DNA of 55,488 nt from an uncultured Blautia sp. (GTDB lineage: Bacteria; Bacillota; Clostridia; Lachnospirales; Lachnospiraceae): contig CAMOQF010000004.1 of the NCBI GenBank assembly GCA_946622645.1, positions 1-55,488 of the forward strand, read 5' to 3'. Position 1 is the stretch's first letter, and each line of letters starts with the position of its first letter. Below the pieces are notes generated by a model that searched no databases, had not been told where the DNA came from, and worked only from the letters and a program-made list of their open reading frames with translations. Both the position numbers and the translations under genes were made by a program. This document shows positions 48,637 through 55,488 of this stretch, piece after piece.

Positions 48637-50010
48637 CAGCTCCGGGCGGCAGGCTTCTGTGATCGCTTCGCAGAAGGTCGGATGCGGACGGATCACGCCG
48701 TACATCTGTTTGAGCGTTGCGCCCGCCGTCACGGCCTGGGCAAACTCTCCGATCAGATCCGACGCGCGCTCGCACATCATCTGGGCGCCTCGTATCCGGC
48801 CGGTCTCCTTCTCGTAAACCACCTTGATAAAGCCTCTCTCGCCTGCGGACAGGACTGTTTTTCCGTTCGCGGACATCACGATCTTTCTCGAAGCGCAGTC
48901 GAGTCCCTTTTCTTTTGCCCCGGCATCGTCAAGACCCACGGACGCGATCTCAGGCGAAGTATAAATGCAGGAAGGGATCACGGACAGGTCGCAGACGTTC
49001 GGTTTTCCGTTCATGTGCGCGAGCGCATTCTTCCCCATGGCGGAGGCGGCATGCGCAAGCATAAGCCCGCCCGTCACATCTCCGATCGCGTAGACCGAAG
49101 GGATACTGGTCTGCTGGCCCGCGTTTACCAGAACGCGGCCTTTTTCCATTTCAGGAATACAGCCGTCCGAAAACAGGCCTTCCGTGCAGGGGCGTCTCCC
49201 GGTACAGATCAGGACCTGATCCGCGCTTACGCTCTTTTCCTCTTCTTTTTCGGTGTAAACGCATACGATCCCCCGGCCTTCCTCCTGGCGGAGTTCTTTC
49301 ACCATCGCTCCTGTGCAGATGGTCACGCCCCGCTTCTTCATCAGAAGCTTAAGGCTCTGTGAAAGCTCTTTGTCCAGGTTCGCGATGATGCGGGGAAGGG
49401 CTTCCAGCACTGTGACAGGAACGCCCAGGGAGCTGTACACCGAGGCAAATTCCATCCCGATGACTCCGCCGCCGATGATCAGCAGATGCTCCGGCACGGT
49501 CCTGCTCTCCAGCAGACCGTCGCTTGTCATGACTCCGGGCAGGTCCGCGCCCGGTATGGGGGGGAGCGAAGCTCTGGATCCCGTGGCGATCAGGACAAAC
49601 TCTGTATCCAGAGTGATCTTACTTCCGTCAGGCCTGACCGCTTCCACGGTGTGTCCGTCCACGAGCCTGCCTGTGCCTTCGATCACGGTCACTTTCTTCT
49701 GCTTCATCTGCATCGCGATCCCGGACCGCAGGGTGTTCAGCACTTCTTCTTTCCGGTCCTGGATCTTTTCCATATCAAAGGAAACCTCTCCCACCGTCAG
49801 TCCGAAACGGGAGCACTCCCTGATCTCTCTGTAGAGATCCGCCGAATGAAGCAAAGTCTTTGTGGGAATGCAGCCGTGATTCAGGCAGGTGCCTCCCAGA
49901 GCCTCTTTTTCTATCAGAGCCGTTTTCATCCCGTAGGTTCCGGCCGCTTCCAGGGCTGTTTCGTACCCTCCCGGGCCGGCTCCGATCACCACGATATCAT
50001 ACTCTCTCAT
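48631..50010 (-). CDS. lpdA: Dihydrolipoyl dehydrogenase (glycine cleavage L protein)
   Basis: Start at 50010 (MREYDIVVIGAGPGGYETAL), with AAAAGGAG six bases upstream. The 459-residue flavoprotein has the redox pair in GGTCLNHGCIPTK, the second dinucleotide fold IIGGGVIGMEFASVYSSLG, and the C-terminal catalytic HPTFCEAI. It reoxidises the lipoyl arm of GcvH with NAD. It is the last gene of the operon and overlaps lplA by 14 bp. Its stop overlaps the convergent larC stop by 6 bp. Confidence 0.94.
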   Translation of the reverse strand: MREYDIVVIGAGPGGYETALEAAGTYGMKTALIEKEALGGTCLNHGCIPTKTLLHSADLYREIRECSRFGLTVGEVSFDMEKIQDRKEEVLNTLRSGIAMQMKQKKVTVIEGTGRLVDGHTVEAVRPDGSKITLDTEFVLIATGSRASLPPIPGADLPGVMTSDGLLESRTVPEHLLIIGGGVIGMEFASVYSSLGVPVTVLEALPRIIANLDKELSQSLKLLMKKRGVTICTGAMVKELRQEEGRGIVCVYTEKEEEKSVSADQVLICTGRRPCTEGLFSDGCIPEMEKGRVLVNAGQQTSIPSVYAIGDVTGGLMLAHAASAMGKNALAHMNGKPNVCDLSVIPSCIYTSPEIASVGLDDAGAKEKGLDCASRKIVMSANGKTVLSAGERGFIKVVYEKETGRIRGAQMMCERASDLIGEFAQAVTAGATLKQMYGVIRPHPTFCEAITEACRPELS

Positions 50011-51061
50011 TTCCGGTCTCCTTTTCAAAGTTTTCATCTCTTTCCGGCGTCTTCACAGATACCAGCTTCTCCGATAAGAATGCACATATATCTTCCGTCA
50101 TACGCCGTTCTTCTTCCGTTCCGTCGCCCATGGCTTCCAAAGACGCCAGTATCTCCTGCCTGTCATACCGAAGGCCCTTCAGCCTTCCGGCCAGGCTTTC
50201 GATATAGCCCTGGTCCATAGCGTCGGAATAACAGACACAGTCCCGGATGCTGCCTTCATTCACCTGCAGCTGAAGAAAAACGTCTCCCCAGGAAAAACGC
50301 TTTTGGATCTGATGCGTAAAAGGCAGATTCCTGCCCCAGATCCATCCGGAGGATGCAAAAAAAGCCCTGTCCCTTTCGATCTTGTCCGGATCAAGCCGTT
50401 CCCGCAGGAAATCCTCGGCCGGAAGGCCGTATACCCCGGAACAGGCCTCTTCCAGTTTCCTGCCCAGAAGAGGGATCGTAAGGGAAGGACAGTATTCTTT
50501 CAGATTGACGACGCGGGAACGGACCGAATCCACGCCTTTCGCCTTCAGCTTTTCGGGATCCGGGCTCAAATACCGGAACATCCGCTCCAGATCCACGTCC
50601 GCCATGATGGTGCCATGGTGAAAGCAATGGTCGCCGGACCGATAAAAAGCGTTCCCCGAAAATTTCTTTCCTTCACAGACCAGGTCGTTGCGCCCGGTCA
50701 TGACCGCCGGGATCCCCAGGCTGTTGACCGCCTCAAGGATCACCGACAGCTGGCGGGAAAGATCGTAATTCTGCTTACGGACGCAGAAAGTAAAATTCAG
50801 GTTGCCCGTATCATGATAGACCGCGCCGCCGCCGGACAGGCGGCGGGCGATCCTGACGTCCTCTTCCATCAGATGGTCCACGGGACACTCCTTCCAGGGA
50901 TTCTGGTTCTTTCCGATCACCACGGTGCGGTGGTTCTGCCAGAGATAGAGGATGCATTCCTCCGGCTCCGCACAGAAGGTCAGATATTTTTCCAGCGCAA
51001 GGTTCCTGTACGGGTCCCCGTATTCAGCCGGTTCCCGGAAGATACTAAGCTTCGAAATCAT
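49997..51061 (-). CDS. lplA: Lipoate-protein ligase
   Basis: A 354-residue ligase that activates lipoate with ATP and attaches it to GcvH. Key stretches are LYLWQNHRTVVIGKNQNPWK, ARRLSGGGAVYHDTGNLNF (the RRxSGGGxVxHD signature), GRNDLVCEGKKFSGNAF with the catalytic lysine, and HHGTIMADVDL. A C-terminal accessory domain (about 245-335) is present. It is nested between gcvPB and lpdA, overlapping them by 17 and 14 bp, so lipoylation is made together with the proteins that need it. Confidence 0.93.
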   Translation of the reverse strand: MISKLSIFREPAEYGDPYRNLALEKYLTFCAEPEECILYLWQNHRTVVIGKNQNPWKECPVDHLMEEDVRIARRLSGGGAVYHDTGNLNFTFCVRKQNYDLSRQLSVILEAVNSLGIPAVMTGRNDLVCEGKKFSGNAFYRSGDHCFHHGTIMADVDLERMFRYLSPDPEKLKAKGVDSVRSRVVNLKEYCPSLTIPLLGRKLEEACSGVYGLPAEDFLRERLDPDKIERDRAFFASSGWIWGRNLPFTHQIQKRFSWGDVFLQLQVNEGSIRDCVCYSDAMDQGYIESLAGRLKGLRYDRQEILASLEAMGDGTEEERRMTEDICAFLSEKLVSVKTPERDENFEKETGNERV

Positions 51062-52445
51062 AGCGGATCACAGGGTTCCGGGCAGCCAGCACCTCATCCG
51101 GCCGGAGCACCGGCGTTTTCACAGGCTTTTCATGCATCTGTTCCGGATTCTCCGAAGCCTCGCGGAAGATCTCGCGGAAGATGGCGATCACTTCATCCAG
51201 CGTCTCCTTGGTCTCTGTCTCGGTGGGCTCCACCATCAGCGCTTCATGCACGATCAGCGGGAAATACATCGTAGGCGGATGAATGCCGAAATCCAGCATG
51301 GCTTTCGCCATATCCAGAGCGGAGACGCCTGTCTCATGTTTCAGCTTTTCCAGCGTGATCACGAATTCATGCATGCAGACTGTATCGTAAGCCATGGGGA
51401 AGATGTCCGAAAGCTTCACTTTCATATAGTTTGCGTTCAGCACCGCGTTGCAGGCCGCGGCCGGGATGCCCTCCCTGCCCAGGGACAGGATATAGGTCAG
51501 AGCCTTCACCGCCACCAGGAAGTTGCTGCCAAACGACCGTACGTCGCCGATGCTGCCTTCTTTGCCGGTTCCCGGAAGGTATCTGGCAAGGAACTGCTTG
51601 CATCCGCTCGGGCCGCTGCCCGGACCGCCGCCGCCGTGCGGCGTCGAGAAGGTCTTGTGCAGGTTGACATGGATCACGTCAAATCCCATGTCTCCCGGAC
51701 GGGCGATGCCCATGACCGCGTTCAGGTTGGCTCCGTCATAATAGCAGAGGCCGCCCGCCTCATGGACGATGCGGGTGATCTCCAGAATATTCGGGTCGAA
51801 CAGGCCTACTGTGTTCGGGTTGGTCAGCATAAGACCTGCGGTATCCTCGCCCACAGCTGCTTTCAGCGCTTCCAGATCCACGCATCCATGCTCGTCCGAA
51901 GCGATGCTGATCACTTCAAAGCCTGCCATCGCAGCGCTGGCGGGGTTGGTCCCGTGGGCGGAATCCGGCACGATGATCTTTGTTCTTTTTACGTCGCCCC
52001 GCTCCCTGTGATAGGCTTTGATCAGCAGAAGGCCGGTAAACTCACCGTGCGCACCGGCAGCCGGCTGCAGCGTCACTGCATCCATACCGGTGATCTCGCA
52101 CAGATATTTTTCCAGCGTTTCGCAGACCTGCCGGCAGCCTTTGACCGTCTCTTCGGCCTGCAGCGGATGAATGTTGGTGAATCCGGGCAGGGCAGCCATC
52201 TCTTCGTTGATCTGCGGATTGTACTTCATGGTACAGGAGCCCAGCGGGTAAAAACCGCTGTTCACGCCGTACGTCTGTTTTGCCAGCTCTGTATAATGAC
52301 GGTCCACTTCTGTCTCGGGAAGTTCCGGCAGGCGAAGCGGGGTCTTTCTTGCAAACTTTTCAGAAGGAAGGGCCGAAGGCAGGTCACATTTTTCCAGATA
52401 GGCGGTCCCTCTGTCGGATCTGCTTCTCTCAAATACAAGCTTCAT
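51045..52445 (-). CDS. gcvPB: Glycine dehydrogenase (decarboxylating) subunit 2
   Basis: A 466-residue PLP subunit. The PLP lysine lies in VNLHKTFSTPHGGGGPGSG. Other family marks are YPLGSCTMKYNPQINEE, TLQPAAGAHGEFTGLL and PDSAHGTNPASAAMAGFEV. It forms the P protein with GcvPA, decarboxylating glycine and loading the aminomethyl group on GcvH. Its start overlaps the gcvPA stop by 4 bp and its 3' end overlaps lplA by 17 bp. Confidence 0.95.
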   Translation of the reverse strand: MKLVFERSRSDRGTAYLEKCDLPSALPSEKFARKTPLRLPELPETEVDRHYTELAKQTYGVNSGFYPLGSCTMKYNPQINEEMAALPGFTNIHPLQAEETVKGCRQVCETLEKYLCEITGMDAVTLQPAAGAHGEFTGLLLIKAYHRERGDVKRTKIIVPDSAHGTNPASAAMAGFEVISIASDEHGCVDLEALKAAVGEDTAGLMLTNPNTVGLFDPNILEITRIVHEAGGLCYYDGANLNAVMGIARPGDMGFDVIHVNLHKTFSTPHGGGGPGSGPSGCKQFLARYLPGTGKEGSIGDVRSFGSNFLVAVKALTYILSLGREGIPAAACNAVLNANYMKVKLSDIFPMAYDTVCMHEFVITLEKLKHETGVSALDMAKAMLDFGIHPPTMYFPLIVHEALMVEPTETETKETLDEVIAIFREIFREASENPEQMHEKPVKTPVLRPDEVLAARNPVIRYDFEA

Positions 52446-53764
52446 GCTCCGGTCACCTCCTTACAGATCGCAGCCGTCTTTTCGATCTCTGCTTTTGTAT
52501 TCATCTCGGTGGCGCACCAGAGGATCCGGTCCTCCGAAAGCGGAAGCCCGCCAAGGATCCCTTCCTTGTCAAGGGCGCTCAGCACCTTTTCGGCATCCTT
52601 GCAGACGGTCACGAATTCATGGAAGAACTCTGCTTCCGGATAAGCGGGCGCAAGGCCTGCCTCCGAGAGCTTCTGCTGAAGATAATGGGCTTTTGCGCTG
52701 CACTGGCACGCGGCGTCCCGAAGTCCTTCCGGCCCCATGGCCGCCATGTAGGCCGATGCCCGGAGAGCGCAGAGCGCCTCGTTGGAGCAGATGTTGGAGG
52801 AAGCTTTTTCCCGGCGGATATGCTGTTCCCTGGCCTGCAGGGTGAGCACGAAGGTCCGGTTTCCGGCTCGGTCCACGGTCTGGCCCACGATGCGGCCCGG
52901 AAGCTTTCTCATCATCTTCTGCGTTGCGGCCATAAAGCCAAGGTACGGGCCTCCGAAAGCGAGCGGAAGCCCCAGGGGCTGTCCTTCGCCCACCGCGATG
53001 TCCGCGCCGTATTCTCCCGGCGTTTTGAGAACGGCCAGGGAGATGGGATTGACGCTCATGATCAGCTTTGCTCCGGCGTCATGCACTTTCTGTACGGCCG
53101 TGTCCACATCCTCCAGATTGCCGTAGAAATTGGGATGCTGCAGAAGGAGACACGAAACATCGCTTCCCAGCAGCTCCTGCAGCGCGTCTGTGTCCGTCAC
53201 GCCGTCTTTTTCCGGCACCGGCACCACCTCGACGTCACGGCCGAAGCTGTAGGTCCGGACCACGGAAAGGATCTTCGGGTCTGCCGCCTGGGAAACCAGG
53301 ATGCGGCTTCTTTTTCTGTCACGGCACATCTCGCAGGCTTCCGCCGCCGCAACGGCGCCGTCATACACGCTGGCGTTGGAAGCATCCATGCCTGTCAGCT
53401 CGCAGATATCCGTCTGGTATTCAAAGATCGTCTGCAGTACGCCCTGGCTGATCTCCGCCTGGTATGGCGTATAGGCTGTGCGGAATTCTTCGCGGTTTGC
53501 GATCGTGTTTACGATGGCCGGTATATAATGGTTGTAGGCGCCGGCCCCGCGGAAAATATGCCGGTACACCTTATTCTGTGCGGCCATCTCCTCCACGGCG
53601 CGGTGTACGGCGATCTCCGGCATTCCGTCGGGAAGACGCAGCGCGTCCTGACCGAGGCGTACCTGCTCCGGAATATCCGCGTACAGGTCCTCAAATCCGG
53701 AAAAGCCGCATTCCTTCAGCATCTGCTGCTGCTCTTCCGGTGTGTTCGGTACATATCCTGTCAT
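52442..53764 (-). CDS. gcvPA: Glycine dehydrogenase (decarboxylating) subunit 1
   Basis: Start at 53764 (MTGYVPNTPEEQQQMLKECG), which has AAGGGTG upstream and fits the family, giving 440 residues. Marks include YHHYIPAIV-type GAYNHYIPAIVNTIANREEF, TAYTPYQAEISQGVLQTIFE, YQTDICELTGMDASNASVYD and LTLQAREQHIRREKASSNIC. It is the N-terminal half of the P protein in organisms that split it. It begins just after gcvH in the operon. Confidence 0.95.
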   Translation of the reverse strand: MTGYVPNTPEEQQQMLKECGFSGFEDLYADIPEQVRLGQDALRLPDGMPEIAVHRAVEEMAAQNKVYRHIFRGAGAYNHYIPAIVNTIANREEFRTAYTPYQAEISQGVLQTIFEYQTDICELTGMDASNASVYDGAVAAAEACEMCRDRKRSRILVSQAADPKILSVVRTYSFGRDVEVVPVPEKDGVTDTDALQELLGSDVSCLLLQHPNFYGNLEDVDTAVQKVHDAGAKLIMSVNPISLAVLKTPGEYGADIAVGEGQPLGLPLAFGGPYLGFMAATQKMMRKLPGRIVGQTVDRAGNRTFVLTLQAREQHIRREKASSNICSNEALCALRASAYMAAMGPEGLRDAACQCSAKAHYLQQKLSEAGLAPAYPEAEFFHEFVTVCKDAEKVLSALDKEGILGGLPLSEDRILWCATEMNTKAEIEKTAAICKEVTGA

Positions 53765-53768
53765 AGGT

Positions 53769-54146
53769 TCACCCTTCTTCCGTAAATGCACGGTACTCTT
53801 CCGCAGTCATCAGATCCTCGGATTCGCTCACGTCCCTGACGCGGATAAACCAGGCTTCGTAAGGCTCCTGATTCATTCTCTGGGGCTCGTCGGCCAGTTC
53901 CTCATTCACAGCATCCACAACGCCGCTCACCGGGCTCATCACATCCGATACGGCCTTGACGGATTCCACGTCCGCGAAGGTCTCTCCTGCGGTCACTTCG
54001 TCGCCTTCTTCCGGCAGATTGACAAATACAAGGTCTCCCAGCTGATCCTGCGCGTAGTCGGTAATGCCGATGACGGCCGTTGTCTCGTCTTCAAAGCGCA
54101 CCCATTCATGTGTTTTGGAATACTTCAGTTCCTCCGGAAAATTCAT
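53769..54146 (-). CDS. gcvH: Glycine cleavage system H protein
   Basis: A 125-residue lipoyl carrier with the lipoylated lysine in [17 protein letters not shown] and the typical N-terminus [20 protein letters not shown]. It shuttles the aminomethyl group between the P, T and L proteins. It lies 33 bp after gcvT and 4 bp before gcvPA. Confidence 0.95.
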   Translation of the reverse strand: MNFPEELKYSKTHEWVRFEDETTAVIGITDYAQDQLGDLVFVNLPEEGDEVTAGETFADVESVKAVSDVMSPVSGVVDAVNEELADEPQRMNQEPYEAWFIRVRDVSESEDLMTAEEYRAFTEEG

Positions 54147-54179
54147 TTTGTCTTCCTCCTTAAAATAATATAATTTGCT

Positions 54180-55265
54180 TTATCTGTGATAAAACGGAAG
54201 TTTGACAGTCTCTGCGGCCACACGTCTTCCGCGCACGTTTACTTCTACCTGAGCTCCTTCGGCAGCGATGTCGGAATCCAGAAGCGCCATGGCGACCGGA
54301 TAACCCAGGAACGGGCAGTGCGTCCCGGAAGTGGTCACGCCCACCTGGCGATCCCCCGCGAAGACCTCCTGGTGTTCACGGAGAATGCCTTTGCCCGTCA
54401 CCTTAAGACCCACGCGTCTTCTGGCAGGCTGTCCTTCTGATTCCAGCGCGTCCCGGCCGATAAATTCCGGCTTGTTCAGCTTGACGAAAGTGCCAAGCCC
54501 TGCCGTGACCGGTGAGATCTCTGCCGAAAGCTCATGCCCGTACAGCGGCATGGAAGCCTCCAGGCGAAGCGTGTCTCTGGCGCCCAGCCCGCAGGGGATC
54601 AGCCCCTCCTCGCGGCCGGCGTCCAGAAGCAGGTTCCAAAGATCCGCCGCCTTGTCCGCAGCCATGTAAAACTCAAATCCATCCTCTCCGGTATAGCCTG
54701 TCCGCGAGATGATGCAGGGGATGTCCCCCACCTTGCCGTCAAAGACAGCTGAATAATATCCGCGGGGAATGTCCTCTTCTTTGGCAAGCTTCTGCAGGAT
54801 CTTCTCCGCATTCGGCCCCTGCAGGGCGATCTGGCCGTATTGTGCCGATACGTCCGTGACGGATGCGCCTTCGGTCTGGTGATCTTTCATCCAGGCGAAA
54901 TCCTTATCTTTGTTGGCGGCGTTTACCACCACAAAATAGTCGTTATCACGGACCTTGTATACGATCAGGTCGTCCACGGTTCCGCCGTTGTCATAGCACA
55001 TGGGGCTGTAGCGGGCCTTCCCGTCCTTCAGGGAAGTGTAATCGTTGGTCAGGATATGGTTCAGATACGCCAGCGCTCCGGGGCCCTGCACCAGGATCTC
55101 GCCCATATGGGAGACGTCAAACAGCCCGCAGGCCGTACGGACGGCCATGTGCTCCTTGATGACGCCGGTCTGATACTGGACCGGAAGAATATATCCGCCG
55201 AACTCCACCATCTTGCCGCCGCATTTTATGTGCTCCTCATAGAGAGGCGTTTTCTTTCCATCCAT
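54180..55265 (-). CDS. gcvT: Glycine cleavage system T protein (aminomethyltransferase)
   Basis: Start at 55265 ([20 protein letters not shown]), with AAAGGAG upstream, giving 361 residues. Family marks are [49 protein letters not shown] and a late [18 protein letters not shown]. It transfers the methylene unit to tetrahydrofolate and releases ammonia. It is the first gene of the gcvT-gcvH-gcvPA-gcvPB-lplA-lpdA operon. Confidence 0.95.
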   Translation of the reverse strand: MDGKKTPLYEEHIKCGGKMVEFGGYILPVQYQTGVIKEHMAVRTACGLFDVSHMGEILVQGPGALAYLNHILTNDYTSLKDGKARYSPMCYDNGGTVDDLIVYKVRDNDYFVVVNAANKDKDFAWMKDHQTEGASVTDVSAQYGQIALQGPNAEKILQKLAKEEDIPRGYYSAVFDGKVGDIPCIISRTGYTGEDGFEFYMAADKAADLWNLLLDAGREEGLIPCGLGARDTLRLEASMPLYGHELSAEISPVTAGLGTFVKLNKPEFIGRDALESEGQPARRRVGLKVTGKGILREHQEVFAGDRQVGVTTSGTHCPFLGYPVAMALLDSDIAAEGAQVEVNVRGRRVAAETVKLPFYHR

Positions 55266-55296
55266 AATGAATTTTCTCCTTTCTGCAGCAGAATCA

Positions 55297-55353
55297 GGAG
55301 GCATATGCCCCCTATATATTCTCTATTATGCCATAGAATAATGAATGGGTCAA
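55297..55353 (-). promoter_or_regulatory. Promoter of the glycine cleavage operon with nearby palindrome
   Basis: On the minus strand TTGACC (55348-55353) and CATAAT (55325-55330) are separated by 17 bp. A near-perfect palindrome centred on GGCATATGCC (55297-55312) lies about 10 to 25 bp into the transcript and may be an operator. The leader is only about 55 bases and shows no glycine riboswitch. Confidence 0.65.
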
Positions 55354-55444
55354 TTCGTGAAAAAGCTATGGACTCTTCTTTTATAAAAAGTTATAATTTA
55401 TAATATAGATGAATGGTTAGAAGAATCGGCTGTGAGGATATCTT

Positions 55445-55488
55445 ATGTGGTATTATGATTATATTGTGCCAAGCTTTCTGGTGCTTTT
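55445..55488 (+). CDS. Start of a plus-strand gene cut by the window edge
   Basis: An ATG at 55445, preceded by GAGG about 8 bases upstream, opens a frame MWYYDYIVPSFLVL that runs off the window. Two TATAAT elements lie at 55392-55397 and 55399-55404. The hydrophobic start resembles the first membrane helix of GGDEF or EAL proteins in related bacteria, but 14 residues are too few to be sure. Confidence 0.4.
   Translation, partial: MWYYDYIVPSFLVL

Noticed and set aside
50952-53785. Two long plus-strand frames (563 and 501 codons) opposite gcvPB and gcvPA
   Set aside because: They lie wholly antisense to strongly supported PLP enzyme genes and have no ribosome sites or motifs.

Overview
The window reads as one chromosomal stretch of an anaerobic Firmicute, most likely a Lachnospiraceae-type gut Clostridium. 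This rests on gene content: two ECF sigma operons, DUF1848, DUF3842, QueT, a Tet-like GTPase fused to an NYN nuclease, an oxygen-labile L-serine dehydratase, a GGDEF/EAL protein and split GcvPA/GcvPB. It also rests on the strong AGGAGG-type ribosome sites. I see no rRNA or tRNA genes, no CRISPR array and no complete phage or IS.

Layout. 1-1975: a 25-bp tandem array, a DUF1848 protein with a radical-SAM-like cysteine triad, and an A/C-rich low-complexity stretch. 1976-3232: an antibiotic-peptide-type ABC transporter/sensor-kinase locus worn down by in-frame internal deletions, including an ABC-ATPase/histidine-kinase chimera. 3391-5503: a four-gene module of ECF sigma factor, 2-TM protein, multi-TM protein and PrsW-type membrane protease. 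5574-9274: a secreted peptidoglycan-binding-type protein, and a zinc-ribbon/TPM membrane pair. 9306-11590: a second ECF sigma, zf-HC2 anti-sigma and DUF4097 operon with a self-type ECF promoter. 11651-13703: a TM2 protein placed directly behind a truncated IS5-type transposase, then a YitT protein. 13914-19721: a PstS-like protein with a secreted partner, converging on a large multi-PAS GGDEF-GGDEF-EAL protein. 19818-23478: a PreA-like oxidoreductase, a secreted glycan-binding-domain protein, xanthine phosphoribosyltransferase and DUF1294. 23623-27999: an AraC regulator, beta-glucuronidase and solute-binding protein cassette with a palindromic operator candidate. 28328-39881: cardiolipin synthase, HD protein, serine dehydratase, PfkB kinase, QueT under a preQ1-I-like riboswitch, a Na/Pi cotransporter, a secreted protein, a histidine phosphatase and the Tet-like GTPase/NYN fusion. 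40051-45765: serine hydrolase, rRNA methyltransferase, sugar isomerase, GDPD and DUF3842. 45748-48636: a promoter, a pseudoknotted riboswitch-like leader, three membrane proteins (one an ECF S component) and LarC, the nickel-inserting enzyme. 48631-55265: a glycine cleavage operon in the order gcvT-gcvH-gcvPA-gcvPB-lplA-lpdA. The window closes with the start of a new plus-strand gene.

Strongest candidates for something undescribed: (1) the structured leader and transporter-like operon ending in larC; (2) the translation GTPase fused to a Rae1/YacP-like ribonuclease domain; (3) the compact sigma/PrsW module; (4) the AraC/glucuronidase/orphan binding-protein cassette.

All functional calls come from reading motifs by eye. 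No database search or folding program was run.
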